Shown: positions 8,029-13,234, counted from the stretch's first letter. The stretch is DNA of 13,234 nt from Nitrospirota bacterium (GCA_030605915.1 JAUWHM010000062.1:1-13234); one strand, 5' to 3'. Program-made: numbers and translations. The notes: generated by a model from the sequence alone, not told the origin.

Positions 8029-9018
8029 GTGCCCACCTACGGTATTGAGGAGGAGGTCTTCGTAGTTGAGGAGAAGAGGCCAAGCCTACAATCTCTCTTC
8101 TATCTGAGCAAACTTCTCTTCCACAATCCTCGCTTTAACTATTTTTATACTACCTCCAATCTTTCCCACCTTCCCGATATTGCCACTGGACTGATGGCCG
8201 GGATTGAATTAGCCACTCGGCCCTCTCCAGACGTCCATAGGCTGATTGAAGATTTAATCAAGCGAAGAAAGGAGCTATCTCGAGTCTGCCCTGCGCTCAT
8301 CCTGCCCATTGGTCACCTTATAGACTTTAAATCTTATTCCAAGACCTGTGCCCTGCATGTCCACATTGGCAATCTCCCGGATAGAAGACGAGCTTACTCA
8401 AATTTGGCCCACTTCCTTCCCTTACTTTCTCTATTGACGGTGAACTCACCTTACCGGGCAGGTAAATATTTCGGGCAGTCTTATCGCATCTATCACTCCC
8501 CTTTCATTGGTCCCTTGCGAGATAACCGATGGGACCGATTTCAGGATATCATCATCTCCAATAGATTGGGGACAATAGAGTTGAGAATCTTTGACCCGGT
8601 CTGGAACCTGGATCGCATCAGAGTGCTCTTAGAGGCCATAGATAGGATCGTCAATTTAGACGAGGAACTTCCCTTGGACAGAAACCAATATAAAAAGATA
8701 CGCGGCTCGGTTGCCCTCTTCGGATACACCCGGGAGAGCAAAGCACTCCATGAGGAGCTAAACCAGATTTATCCTATTCCCGAGGATCTTCTCCGAGAAA
8801 CAGCCTCAGATAGGGTGCGCCACTTGTTCCAGCGCAGTGGCCTTCTCCTAACCTACAGCGCTCTGGATAACGCCTACCGAAACGGTGCCTTTCAGCCCAG
8901 GGAAGTGCCAAAGTGCAAGCGAAGTTTGGCTCTCATCCTGGCCGGGATAACTGGCTACTACATCCCCAAGCTACCCTACACCATCTGGAAGACATGGAGG
9001 GAGAACTGTGGGTTATAA
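8029..9018 (+). CDS. GCS2-family carboxylate-amine ligase (YbdK-like)
   Basis: Belongs to the glutamate-cysteine ligase type 2 family of the glutamine-synthetase-like fold, which uses ATP to join an amine to a carboxylate. The substrate cannot be told from sequence. Evidence is the N-terminal GIEEE motif (E7-E9), the CALHVHIG motif with H110 and H112, the LLSLLTVNSPYRAGK segment and the ELRIFDP motif, all family landmarks with metal or nucleotide roles. At 329 residues it is shorter than E. coli YbdK (about 370). The GTG start at 8029 puts GIEEE right at the N-terminus as expected, though GAGGA at 8011-8015 is 13 bases away, a long spacing. It follows rpoD by 10 bases and is probably read through from the same promoter. 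Glutathione synthesis should not be assumed. Confidence 0.82.
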   Translation: MPTYGIEEEVFVVEEKRPSLQSLFYLSKLLFHNPRFNYFYTTSNLSHLPDIATGLMAGIELATRPSPDVHRLIEDLIKRRKELSRVCPALILPIGHLIDFKSYSKTCALHVHIGNLPDRRRAYSNLAHFLPLLSLLTVNSPYRAGKYFGQSYRIYHSPFIGPLRDNRWDRFQDIIISNRLGTIELRIFDPVWNLDRIRVLLEAIDRIVNLDEELPLDRNQYKKIRGSVALFGYTRESKALHEELNQIYPIPEDLLRETASDRVRHLFQRSGLLLTYSALDNAYRNGAFQPREVPKCKRSLALILAGITGYYIPKLPYTIWKTWRENCGL

Positions 9019-9070
9019 TATTACTTTCCTTGCCCAAGCACCTTTCTCAAGAATATAATCATCATTTTTT

Positions 9071-9095
9071 GGTCGGGTGCAATGACTGGTTAGGC
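9071..9095 (-). repeat. Possible half integron attC site after hicA
   Basis: Read on the minus strand, GCCTAAC (9095-9089) matches the attC inverse core pattern RYYYAAC and begins 6 bases after the hicA stop, where a cassette's attC would start. It is followed by CAGTCATTGCACCCGACC, which resembles the left half of some attC sites. The matching right half ending in GTTRRRY was not found further on, so any site is truncated. Based on consensus matching by eye; chance cannot be excluded. Confidence 0.3.
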
Positions 9096-9101
9096 ATTTT
9101 A

Positions 9102-9317
9102 TCATAAGTCGTTTGCCGTAAGACCGGTACGCTTGGCGACGCGCGCCAGCATGCGAGGCCCAATTTCTTCCCGATCATGAAACGCAAAGACGTAATCTGG
9201 CCAGCCCTGTCTGGATAGGACACGGTGTGACGTACCAGATTGACGCTTAATTCTCCAGCCAATTCGCAACAGTGCTGACAACACCAAACGTGCCTTGGTT
9301 GATGGCCATTGACTCAT
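9102..9317 (-). CDS. hicA: HicA-family toxin (mRNA interferase)
   Basis: Small double-stranded-RNA-binding-fold toxin that cleaves mRNA and is neutralised by HicB. At 71 residues it has the normal size. It shows the family pattern of a helix, a GWRIKRQSGTSHRVL strand region with the catalytic histidine (H31), then GWPDYVFAFHDREEIGPRML and the closing helix RVAKRTGLT. It is read after hicB with an ATGA overlap at 9314-9317, so the toxin is translated with its antitoxin. The antitoxin-first order is common for this subgroup. The protein looks intact, so the module may be active. A possible half attC site follows the stop codon, which would fit arrival as a mobile cassette. Confidence 0.88.
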   Translation of the reverse strand: MSQWPSTKARLVLSALLRIGWRIKRQSGTSHRVLSRQGWPDYVFAFHDREEIGPRMLARVAKRTGLTANDL

Positions 9318-9514
9318 GCCGGCACCGCAAAGAGTTCGTCGAGTTCCGGAATTTTTTCGCCGTGTTCCAACCGATCAGCAATCACACGTAAGGCTAGGCT
9401 TTCAACTTTTGCGATTGCTTCTTTACGACTTTGTCCATAACTCATCACACCAGACAGATCAGACACCTCAGCAATCCACCGACCATCTTCTTCACGTTCA
9501 ATCTCAATATTCAT
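9314..9514 (-). CDS. hicB: Short HicB-family antitoxin
   Basis: Partner of HicA; a partial RNase H-like fold that binds and blocks the toxin. The 66-residue product begins MNIEIEREEDGRWIAEV and contains the PGVM-like segment LSGVMSYGQSRKEAIAKVE, both typical of HicB. It has no added helix-turn-helix domain, unlike longer HicB proteins, so self-regulation through DNA binding is uncertain. The ATG at 9514 is chosen over the in-frame GTG at 9523, because the strong AGGAGGTG ribosome binding site ends right at or over that GTG and sits about 8 bases before the ATG. It lies 56 bases after the SEC-C gene on the same strand and may share its transcript. No strong separate promoter was seen. Confidence 0.88.
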   Translation of the reverse strand: MNIEIEREEDGRWIAEVSDLSGVMSYGQSRKEAIAKVESLALRVIADRLEHGEKIPELDELFAVPA

Positions 9515-9570
9515 TGGGTGCACCTCCTTTTTTGCCCTGTACTAAAGTTCCTTTGTTTAATGGTAAATAT

Positions 9571-9852
9571 TCAGTGAACCCCGCCCAAAATTTCCTCGGG
9601 ATCTAATTCTGATTCGTCTGCCAATGATGCCCCAATTAAGGCTCGTGACCTCCTCTTAAGCCCCCGCACGCTTACCTTCTGCCAGTGAGGGGTGTTTTTT
9701 CGTTGTTTAATTGCGTCTGTAACGCAATCCCGGCACTCAATAATAAGCCCACAATCAGGGCATTTATAAATAGTAAAGGATTTTAATCCCAATTTCCTGC
9801 CACTACCACATGGGCATGGGGCATTCCTGCCCACCTTGTGGCTTATATCCAT
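9571..9852 (-). CDS. Small cysteine-rich protein with N-terminal SEC-C-type motif
   Basis: A 93-residue protein of unknown function. Residues 6-20 (KVGRNAPCPCGSGRK) match the SEC-C zinc-binding motif found at the end of SecA and in many small proteins. The usual closing Cys pair of SEC-C is absent. Instead come KCPDCG (C31, C34) and ECRDC (C40, C43), giving six cysteines with C13 and C15, enough for one or two zinc sites. The second half is basic (VRGLKRRSRALIG), then acidic near the end, with no known domain recognised. The ATG at 9852 has no clear ribosome binding site, but a promoter at 9867-9894 would start the transcript only about 8 bases upstream, making it almost leaderless. It is divergent from the DUF6788-like gene and upstream of hicBA. 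Confidence 0.6.
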   Translation of the reverse strand: MDISHKVGRNAPCPCGSGRKLGLKSFTIYKCPDCGLIIECRDCVTDAIKQRKNTPHWQKVSVRGLKRRSRALIGASLADESELDPEEILGGVH

Positions 9853-9866
9853 CTCATGTTGCTTTT

Positions 9867-9894
9867 ATTCTACCACGCCAGCAGATAAAGTCAA
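9867..9894 (-). promoter_or_regulatory. Predicted promoter for the SEC-C gene (and perhaps hicBA)
   Basis: On the minus strand TTGACT (9894-9889) and TAGAAT (9872-9867) are 16 bases apart. The start point would be near 9860, only about 8 bases before the ATG of the SEC-C gene. It is back to back with the plus-strand promoter at 9917-9945, separated by an A8 tract at 9896-9903. Confidence 0.5.
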
Positions 9895-9916
9895 CAAAAA
9901 AAATCGTCTGGGGGTC

Positions 9917-9945
9917 TTGACAAAACGGCTACAATATGTTATAAT
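9917..9945 (+). promoter_or_regulatory. Consensus sigma70 promoter of the DUF6788-like gene
   Basis: TTGACA (9917-9922), a 17-base spacer and TATAAT (9940-9945): a full match to consensus with ideal spacing. Transcription would begin near 9952, about 36 bases before the ATG at 9988. The -10 box is embedded in the left arm of an 11-bp inverted repeat, so a bound protein could block it. Confidence 0.8.
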
Positions 9946-9975
9946 CCTAACAACTATTAACTGATAGGATTATAA
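9939..9975. repeat. Perfect 11-bp inverted repeat over the -10 box
   Basis: TTATAATCCTA (9939-9949) and TAGGATTATAA (9965-9975) are exact reverse complements separated by 15 bases. The left arm covers the -10 box of the DUF6788-like gene and the right arm abuts its G-rich ribosome binding site. Because the left arm lies upstream of the expected transcript start, a DNA-level operator or transposase-binding site is more likely than an RNA hairpin. Confidence 0.7.
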
Positions 9976-9987
9976 GGGGGGTTGACC

Positions 9988-10290
9988 ATGCAGCTTGAGC
10001 AAAAGGTGAGCAGGATACGCAGGCAGATGCGGCAGTTAGGGCCTCTGTTAAAGGGCACCCTTATAGATAGAGAAATACCCTGCGGAAAACCAAACTGCCG
10101 CTGCAAGAAGGGACAGGGACACCCAGGGCTATATTTGACTTACAGTTCAGAAGGGAAGACAAAGACCGTTTACATTTCCAAGAAGATGGCGCCGAAGGTA
10201 AGGAAGTGGGCAAAGAATTATGGCCAATTTAAGTGCCTTTTAGAAGAGATGTTTCAGGTACAGCTTAAGATAATTAAGGAAGGTAAATGA
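9988..10290 (+). CDS. DUF6788-like small protein, probably mobile-element associated
   Basis: A 100-residue basic protein. The centre holds the IPCGKPNCRCKKGQGHPG segment (C32, C37, C39, H45), followed by a LTYSSEGKTKTVYISKKMAPKV strand region (seen as LTYSSEGKTKTVYIS then KKMAPKV) and a helical tail. This cysteine pattern is what I associate with the DUF6788 family, small proteins often found next to transposase genes; the assignment is from memory of the pattern and the function is unknown. A short zinc-binding nucleic-acid-binding protein is a reasonable inference. The start is the ATG at 9988, 6 bases after a G6 run; an in-frame TTG at 9982 is too close to that run. It has a perfect promoter and overlaps the next ORF by ATGA. 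Confidence 0.6.
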   Translation: MQLEQKVSRIRRQMRQLGPLLKGTLIDREIPCGKPNCRCKKGQGHPGLYLTYSSEGKTKTVYISKKMAPKVRKWAKNYGQFKCLLEEMFQVQLKIIKEGK

Positions 10291-10547
10291 TTACGGCAGC
10301 TACGGACAATTATCCACAGACCCAGGAATTTCTGGATGGACATCCAGCCACTCGTCTGGAGGACCACCAGAACTCATCAGAAGAACTCCATAGATTAAGG
10401 CGGGAGAATGAGAAGCTAACTGAGATTTTCCAGTTTGGTGTCAGAGAAATGAAATCTCACCAAGAGCAGGCGAAAATTTATAAGTTTTTCACAGTCCCAC
10501 AGCATCCAAGATGGCGGGAACATGCTTCCCCCAGCCCAAAGGCATGA
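10287..10547 (+). pseudogene. Truncated second ORF of a probable mobile element
   Basis: Starts with an ATGA overlap and a good ribosome binding site (AAGGAAGG) directly after the DUF6788-like gene, as a genuine downstream partner would. The first 60-odd residues look protein-like, with a charged helical stretch (SSEELHRLRRENEKLTEIF) and QFGVREMKSHQEQAK. From about 10489 the frame runs antisense through the end of metF, giving a tail that is only the shadow of that gene. It looks like the N-terminus of a longer protein, possibly a transposase, cut off where the element meets metF. No transposase catalytic motif remains, so the family cannot be named. Confidence 0.45.
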
Positions 10548-11361
10548 GGTGGACACCCTGACACATATCTTTCATCTCTTTAATGAGGCGAGCACAAATT
10601 TCAACGCTCTTCTTGGGGCGATCTTCCTTTGGCGTCTCCTTCATCTCGGCTATAAGAGCATCCGGGACGAAGACTCCGGCTACGTTCTCGTTCATATATT
10701 TGGCCATACCGGCTGATTTGAGCATCACAATCCCTAACATGACCGGCACCTTGAATTTAGAGGCTTCTTTCATAAATCTCTCAAAGATAGAGGGGTCATA
10801 TACTGCCTGAGTCTGGAAGAACTGAGCCCCTGCTTTAATCTTCTTCTCCATCTTGATGAGCTGTGGTTCCAGAGGGTCGGCTCCTGGATTAACCACCGCT
10901 CCTAAGAAGAATTTAGGATTACCCTCCAGCTTCTCGCCAGCCATATCTTCACCATTCTGCAACTTCACGGCCGCCTGCAAAAGCTGAACTGAATCCAGAT
11001 CGAACACCGGCTTGGCCTGAGGATGGTCACCCAATGTGGTATAATCTCCCGTAAGACATAGGACGTTCTCTATCCCTAAGGCCGAAGCATTCAGTAAATC
11101 CGATTGGAGTGCTAATCTATTCCTGTCCCGGCAGGTCACCTGGAAGACCGGCTCTACTCCTTTGTCCTTGATGAGATGACAGACAGTCAGGGAGCCCATC
11201 TTCATCACCGAGCTCTGTAGGTCAGTGACATTTACGCCATGCACCCTTCCCTTAAATACTTCTACCTCTTCCATGACATGGCTGAGATCGGTTCCCTTAG
11301 GGGGAGCTACCTCAGCTGTCAAGGCAAATTTGCCCGATTCAAAAGCTTCCCTTAACCTCAT
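10489..11361 (-). CDS. metF: 5,10-methylenetetrahydrofolate reductase MetF
   Basis: Reduces methylene-THF to methyl-THF using bound FAD, the last folate step of the methyl branch before transfer to the corrinoid protein, and also the methyl source for methionine. The 290-residue TIM barrel shows TAEVAPPKG with the catalytic Glu at E17, the NVTDLQSS strand, the folate/flavin-region TGD motif at residues 104-106, and the GAQFFQTQAVYDP segment with its family Gln. The ATG at 11361 overlaps the metV stop as ATGA, and GGAGGGAG lies upstream inside metV. The pairing with metV marks this as the MetVF type of anaerobes rather than the E. coli-type stand-alone enzyme. Its 3' end abuts the truncated mobile ORF; no clear terminator is visible beyond the stop. 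Confidence 0.93.
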   Translation of the reverse strand: MRLREAFESGKFALTAEVAPPKGTDLSHVMEEVEVFKGRVHGVNVTDLQSSVMKMGSLTVCHLIKDKGVEPVFQVTCRDRNRLALQSDLLNASALGIENVLCLTGDYTTLGDHPQAKPVFDLDSVQLLQAAVKLQNGEDMAGEKLEGNPKFFLGAVVNPGADPLEPQLIKMEKKIKAGAQFFQTQAVYDPSIFERFMKEASKFKVPVMLGIVMLKSAGMAKYMNENVAGVFVPDALIAEMKETPKEDRPKKSVEICARLIKEMKDMCQGVHLMPLGWGKHVPAILDAVGL

Positions 11362-12029
11362 TTCTTATCTCCCTCCAGAATTAATGTACGTGGTTTCATT
11401 AACTTTGAGTAATCCTTAGCCTCTCTGAGCTCACTCATCTTCTCCAACTGCCCTATCTCTTTTAGACGTTTATAGATGAGGTCCCAGCCACAGTCCCGCT
11501 CAGGGTCCACTTCACACTTGCCATTGGAAGACCCTCCACAAGGACCGTTGAGAAGCCCCTTAGTACAGCGGGTAATTGGACAGATGCCTCCAGTCTGCTC
11601 CAGCACGCACTCAGCGCACAGGGAACATCGTTCTTCAAAATGTCCACCCCTGATTATTTCGCCCTGGAAAAGAGTATTTACCCCGGGGTGAACGATCTTA
11701 TTCATCTTAATTCTCTCTGCATTCTCCCTCACCGACTGAGCTCCGCCACCACAAGCCATGACCAGGATTGAATCGGCCTTCTCTATCTCCTCTTTGCGCT
11801 CCCGGAATTTCTTTTTGACTTCAACAGCCTGGCAGGCCGGGTCAAGGACTATCCAGCCGGTTATCGTCTTACCTTTTTCCTTCAGCTTACCTTCCATCTC
11901 TTTGAGCTGGTCCTCTCCCCCTACCTGACAGGTAGTAGCGCAGAGGCTACACCCAACCAGAAAGATTTTCTCCTCTCCTTCAAGAGATTGCAATATCTCA
12001 TCAAACGGTTTCTGCTCCTGTATGATCAT
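11358..12029 (-). CDS. metV: MetV, zinc-binding partner of methylenetetrahydrofolate reductase
   Basis: Small cysteine-rich subunit that pairs with MetF in acetogens and other anaerobes and is thought to link it to electron carriers. The 223-residue protein has an N-terminal VGCSLCATTC motif (C27, C30, C34), a Rossmann-like middle with MACGGGAQSVRE, then a C-terminal MTHFR_C-type domain with a dense cysteine series: CSLCAEC, GGICPITRC, NGPCGGSSNGKCEV and ERDCGW. These can hold zinc and perhaps an iron-sulfur cluster. The ATG at 12029 is preceded by GGAGGAGGGAG. It follows folD by 64 bases containing a hairpin and overlaps metF by 4 bases, so MetV and MetF are probably made in equal amounts. 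No hydrogenase or heterodisulfide reductase partner genes are in view. Confidence 0.88.
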   Translation of the reverse strand: MIIQEQKPFDEILQSLEGEEKIFLVGCSLCATTCQVGGEDQLKEMEGKLKEKGKTITGWIVLDPACQAVEVKKKFRERKEEIEKADSILVMACGGGAQSVRENAERIKMNKIVHPGVNTLFQGEIIRGGHFEERCSLCAECVLEQTGGICPITRCTKGLLNGPCGGSSNGKCEVDPERDCGWDLIYKRLKEIGQLEKMSELREAKDYSKLMKPRTLILEGDKK

Positions 12030-12058
12030 TCAACTCCCTCCTCCTTCATCTCATGAGT

Positions 12059-12089
12059 AGCAAGGCTTTGAAGCGGAAAATGCCTTGCT
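12059..12089 (-). repeat. Intergenic hairpin between folD and metV
   Basis: AGCAAGGC (12059-12066) and GCCTTGCT (12082-12089) form a perfect 8-bp stem with a 15-base loop, starting just after the folD stop. No U-run follows on the minus strand, so it is not a standard terminator. It could stabilise or mark a processing point in the folD-metV-metF message. Confidence 0.45.
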
Positions 12090-12093
12090 CCTG

Positions 12094-12999
12094 CTAAATT
12101 TGCGCCTTGGCACATTCTACCGTATTCTTCAGCAACATTGCCGTAGTCAGCGGTCCCACTCCTCCCGGCACAGGAGAGATGTAGGAGGCCTTCTGCACCG
12201 CTTCCTCAAAGACGACATCGCCCACAGTCTTACGCTTCGGTTTGCCTTTCTCATTGAGTACAGGGTTTCCCTTCTCATCCAGAACTGGAACCCGGTTGAT
12301 TCCGATATCTATGACGATGGCTCCTTCCTTAATCATATCGCCTTTAATTAAGCCTGCCTTACCTACAGCCACAATCAAAATATCTGCTTTCTTTGTATGC
12401 GCAGCTAAGTCCTTGGTAGCAATATGGCAGACGGTAGGGGTGGGCGATTCCATTAATGATTCCAGTAACATCAGGGTTATGGGCTTACCCACAATCTCAC
12501 TATGTCCGACCACGGTGACTTCCTTCCCTTTTAGCTCTACTTCACTTGAGCGCAGAAGCTCCATTGCCCCTCGGGCGGTGCAGGGAGCGACCTTAGCCTG
12601 ACCATAGACAAGCATACCCATATTGACTGGATTCATTCCCTCCACATCCTTAGATGGTGAGATGCTCATCTGCACCTTGCGAGCATTAATCTGCCCGGGA
12701 ACGGGCATCTGGAGTATTACTCCGCTGACCGCGGGGTCCTTGTTTAACTTCTCAATAAACTGGAGAAGTTCTTCCTCGCTGGTCGTATCGGGCAACTCGT
12801 GCAACTGGTAATCAATGCCCATCTCCTCCGTGGCTCTTCGCTGATTGCGAATGTAGACCCTGGAGGCAGAATTCTCCCCCACCTGCACCGCCGCAAGAGA
12901 AGGAGTAATCCCCTTTCCTTTCAACTCCTCTATCTCCTTCCTCAGTCCCTCCTTAATCTTCCCTGCCAACGCTTCCCCATCTAATAGTTTAGCTGCCAT
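12094..12999 (-). CDS. folD: FolD-type methylenetetrahydrofolate dehydrogenase, cyclohydrolase residue replaced
   Basis: FolD proteins oxidise or reduce methylene-THF/methenyl-THF with NAD(P) and usually also hydrolyse methenyl-THF to formyl-THF. The 301-residue product starts MAAKLLDGEALAGK as usual and keeps Y49, Q97 in GVILQMPVP, PCTARGAM, the Rossmann VVGHSEIVGKP loop and PVPGGVGPLTT. Two key positions differ: the catalytic Lys of the usual YxxxK motif is Gln (Q53 in YIRNQRRA; codon CAG at 12843-12841), and DVDG reads DVEG (E120). Residues 238-257 form an extra loop with an internal repeat (VLDEKGNP, VLNEKGKP). The ATG at 12999 is 8 bases after GGAGG; an in-frame GTG at 13041 lies upstream of that site. 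It probably works mainly as a dehydrogenase, with the fchA-like gene upstream. Confidence 0.9.
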   Translation of the reverse strand: MAAKLLDGEALAGKIKEGLRKEIEELKGKGITPSLAAVQVGENSASRVYIRNQRRATEEMGIDYQLHELPDTTSEEELLQFIEKLNKDPAVSGVILQMPVPGQINARKVQMSISPSKDVEGMNPVNMGMLVYGQAKVAPCTARGAMELLRSSEVELKGKEVTVVGHSEIVGKPITLMLLESLMESPTPTVCHIATKDLAAHTKKADILIVAVGKAGLIKGDMIKEGAIVIDIGINRVPVLDEKGNPVLNEKGKPKRKTVGDVVFEEAVQKASYISPVPGGVGPLTTAMLLKNTVECAKAQI

Positions 13000-13098
13000 C
13001 AGATTTACCTCCTCATTATTTTTTCTGCTTGGAATTCCCACCGTCCCAGATTACCACCTCTTCACTCGCTCTTCAAGATAAGGCTGCTCCAGACTATC

Positions 13099-13234
13099 CT
13101 ACATTTTTTCTTTTACCTTGATTAGCACCTCGTCCTTGATAACAGAACTCTCCTTTAAGAGAAGCTCCAAAATCTCCCTCTTTTCCTTAACGGAGCTTTC
13201 ATCCTTAATGCTAACTAAGTTTATCTCCACATTG
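13099..13234 (-). CDS. fchA: C-terminus of a probable FchA-like methenyl-THF cyclohydrolase (cyclodeaminase family), cut by right edge
   Basis: Only the last 44 codons are present, ending at TAG 13101-13099. The stretch NVEINLVSIKDESSVKEK resembles the NVxINLxSIKDExxV segment near the end of the formiminotransferase-cyclodeaminase/FchA family, followed by a charged helix as in those proteins. FchA hydrolyses methenyl-THF to formyl-THF in acetogens and clostridia. Its position directly before folD on the same strand fits, and so does the loss of the FolD cyclohydrolase lysine. The call rests on one motif recalled by eye and on context. After the TAG the same frame continues open for 15 codons to a TAA at 13053-13051. 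Confidence 0.55.
   Translation of the reverse strand, partial: NVEINLVSIKDESSVKEKREILELLLKESSVIKDEVLIKVKEKM

Noticed and set aside
9019..9070. Intrinsic terminator after the GCS2 gene
   Set aside because: A T6 run occurs at 9065-9070, but no GC-rich stem lies directly before it.
9515..9523. GTG start at 9523 for hicB
   Set aside because: The ribosome binding site abuts or overlaps this codon; the ATG at 9514 has normal spacing.
10437..10462. Imperfect hairpin (GGTG...CACC) as a metF terminator
   Set aside because: The stem is short and bulged, and no U-run follows on the minus strand.
12242..12601. 119-codon plus-strand ORF inside folD
   Set aside because: Antisense shadow of folD, with low-complexity Ser/Pro/Thr content and no family match.
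13000..13041. GTG start at 13041 extending FolD by 14 residues
   Set aside because: The GGAGG site falls inside the extension and FolD proteins normally begin at the MAAKLLDG position.

Overview
The window is bacterial chromosomal DNA. It has consensus sigma70-type promoters, GGAGG-type ribosome binding sites and a bacterial dnaG-rpoD operon. The methyl-branch folate genes at the right end (metF, metV, folD and the tail of an fchA-like gene) suggest an anaerobe with a Wood-Ljungdahl-type one-carbon pathway, perhaps from a poorly cultured lineage. The species cannot be named from this sequence.

Positions 1-2760 (minus strand) hold the head of a type III-A CRISPR-Cas locus. It starts with cas6 (crRNA processing), then a possible 39-codon ORF, then csm1/cas10, which runs off the left edge before its GGDD motif. 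No CRISPR array is in the window. Positions 2761-3006 are a divergent control region with one promoter for cas6 and one for the rightward operon. Two TGTAAAAAG direct repeats lie between the promoters, and the rightward leader can form a hairpin.

Positions 3007-9018 (plus strand) are a compact five-gene operon: yqeY, a NIF3-family gene, dnaG (primase), rpoD (primary sigma factor) and a GCS2-type carboxylate-amine ligase. This is a variant of the macromolecular synthesis operon, with yqeY and nif3 standing where E. coli has rpsU. RpoD carries a long, highly charged spacer between regions 1.2 and 2.

Positions 9019-10488 are an accessory island between the two housekeeping blocks. It holds a hicBA toxin-antitoxin pair (minus) with a possible half integron attC site just after hicA, a small cysteine-rich SEC-C-motif protein (minus), and, divergently, a DUF6788-like small gene (plus). 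The DUF6788-like gene has a perfect TTGACA-17-TATAAT promoter whose -10 box lies in an 11-bp inverted repeat. Its overlapping partner ORF appears truncated where it meets the 3' end of metF, so this part looks like decayed mobile DNA.

Positions 10489-13234 (minus strand) are a one-carbon cluster transcribed in the order fchA-like (C-terminus only), folD, metV, metF. Together they would take methenyl-THF to methyl-THF. The most interesting point is that FolD has Gln where the cyclohydrolase lysine normally sits and Glu for the second Asp of the DVDG motif, while the gene just upstream looks like a separate cyclohydrolase. This suggests that the two FolD activities have been divided between two proteins.
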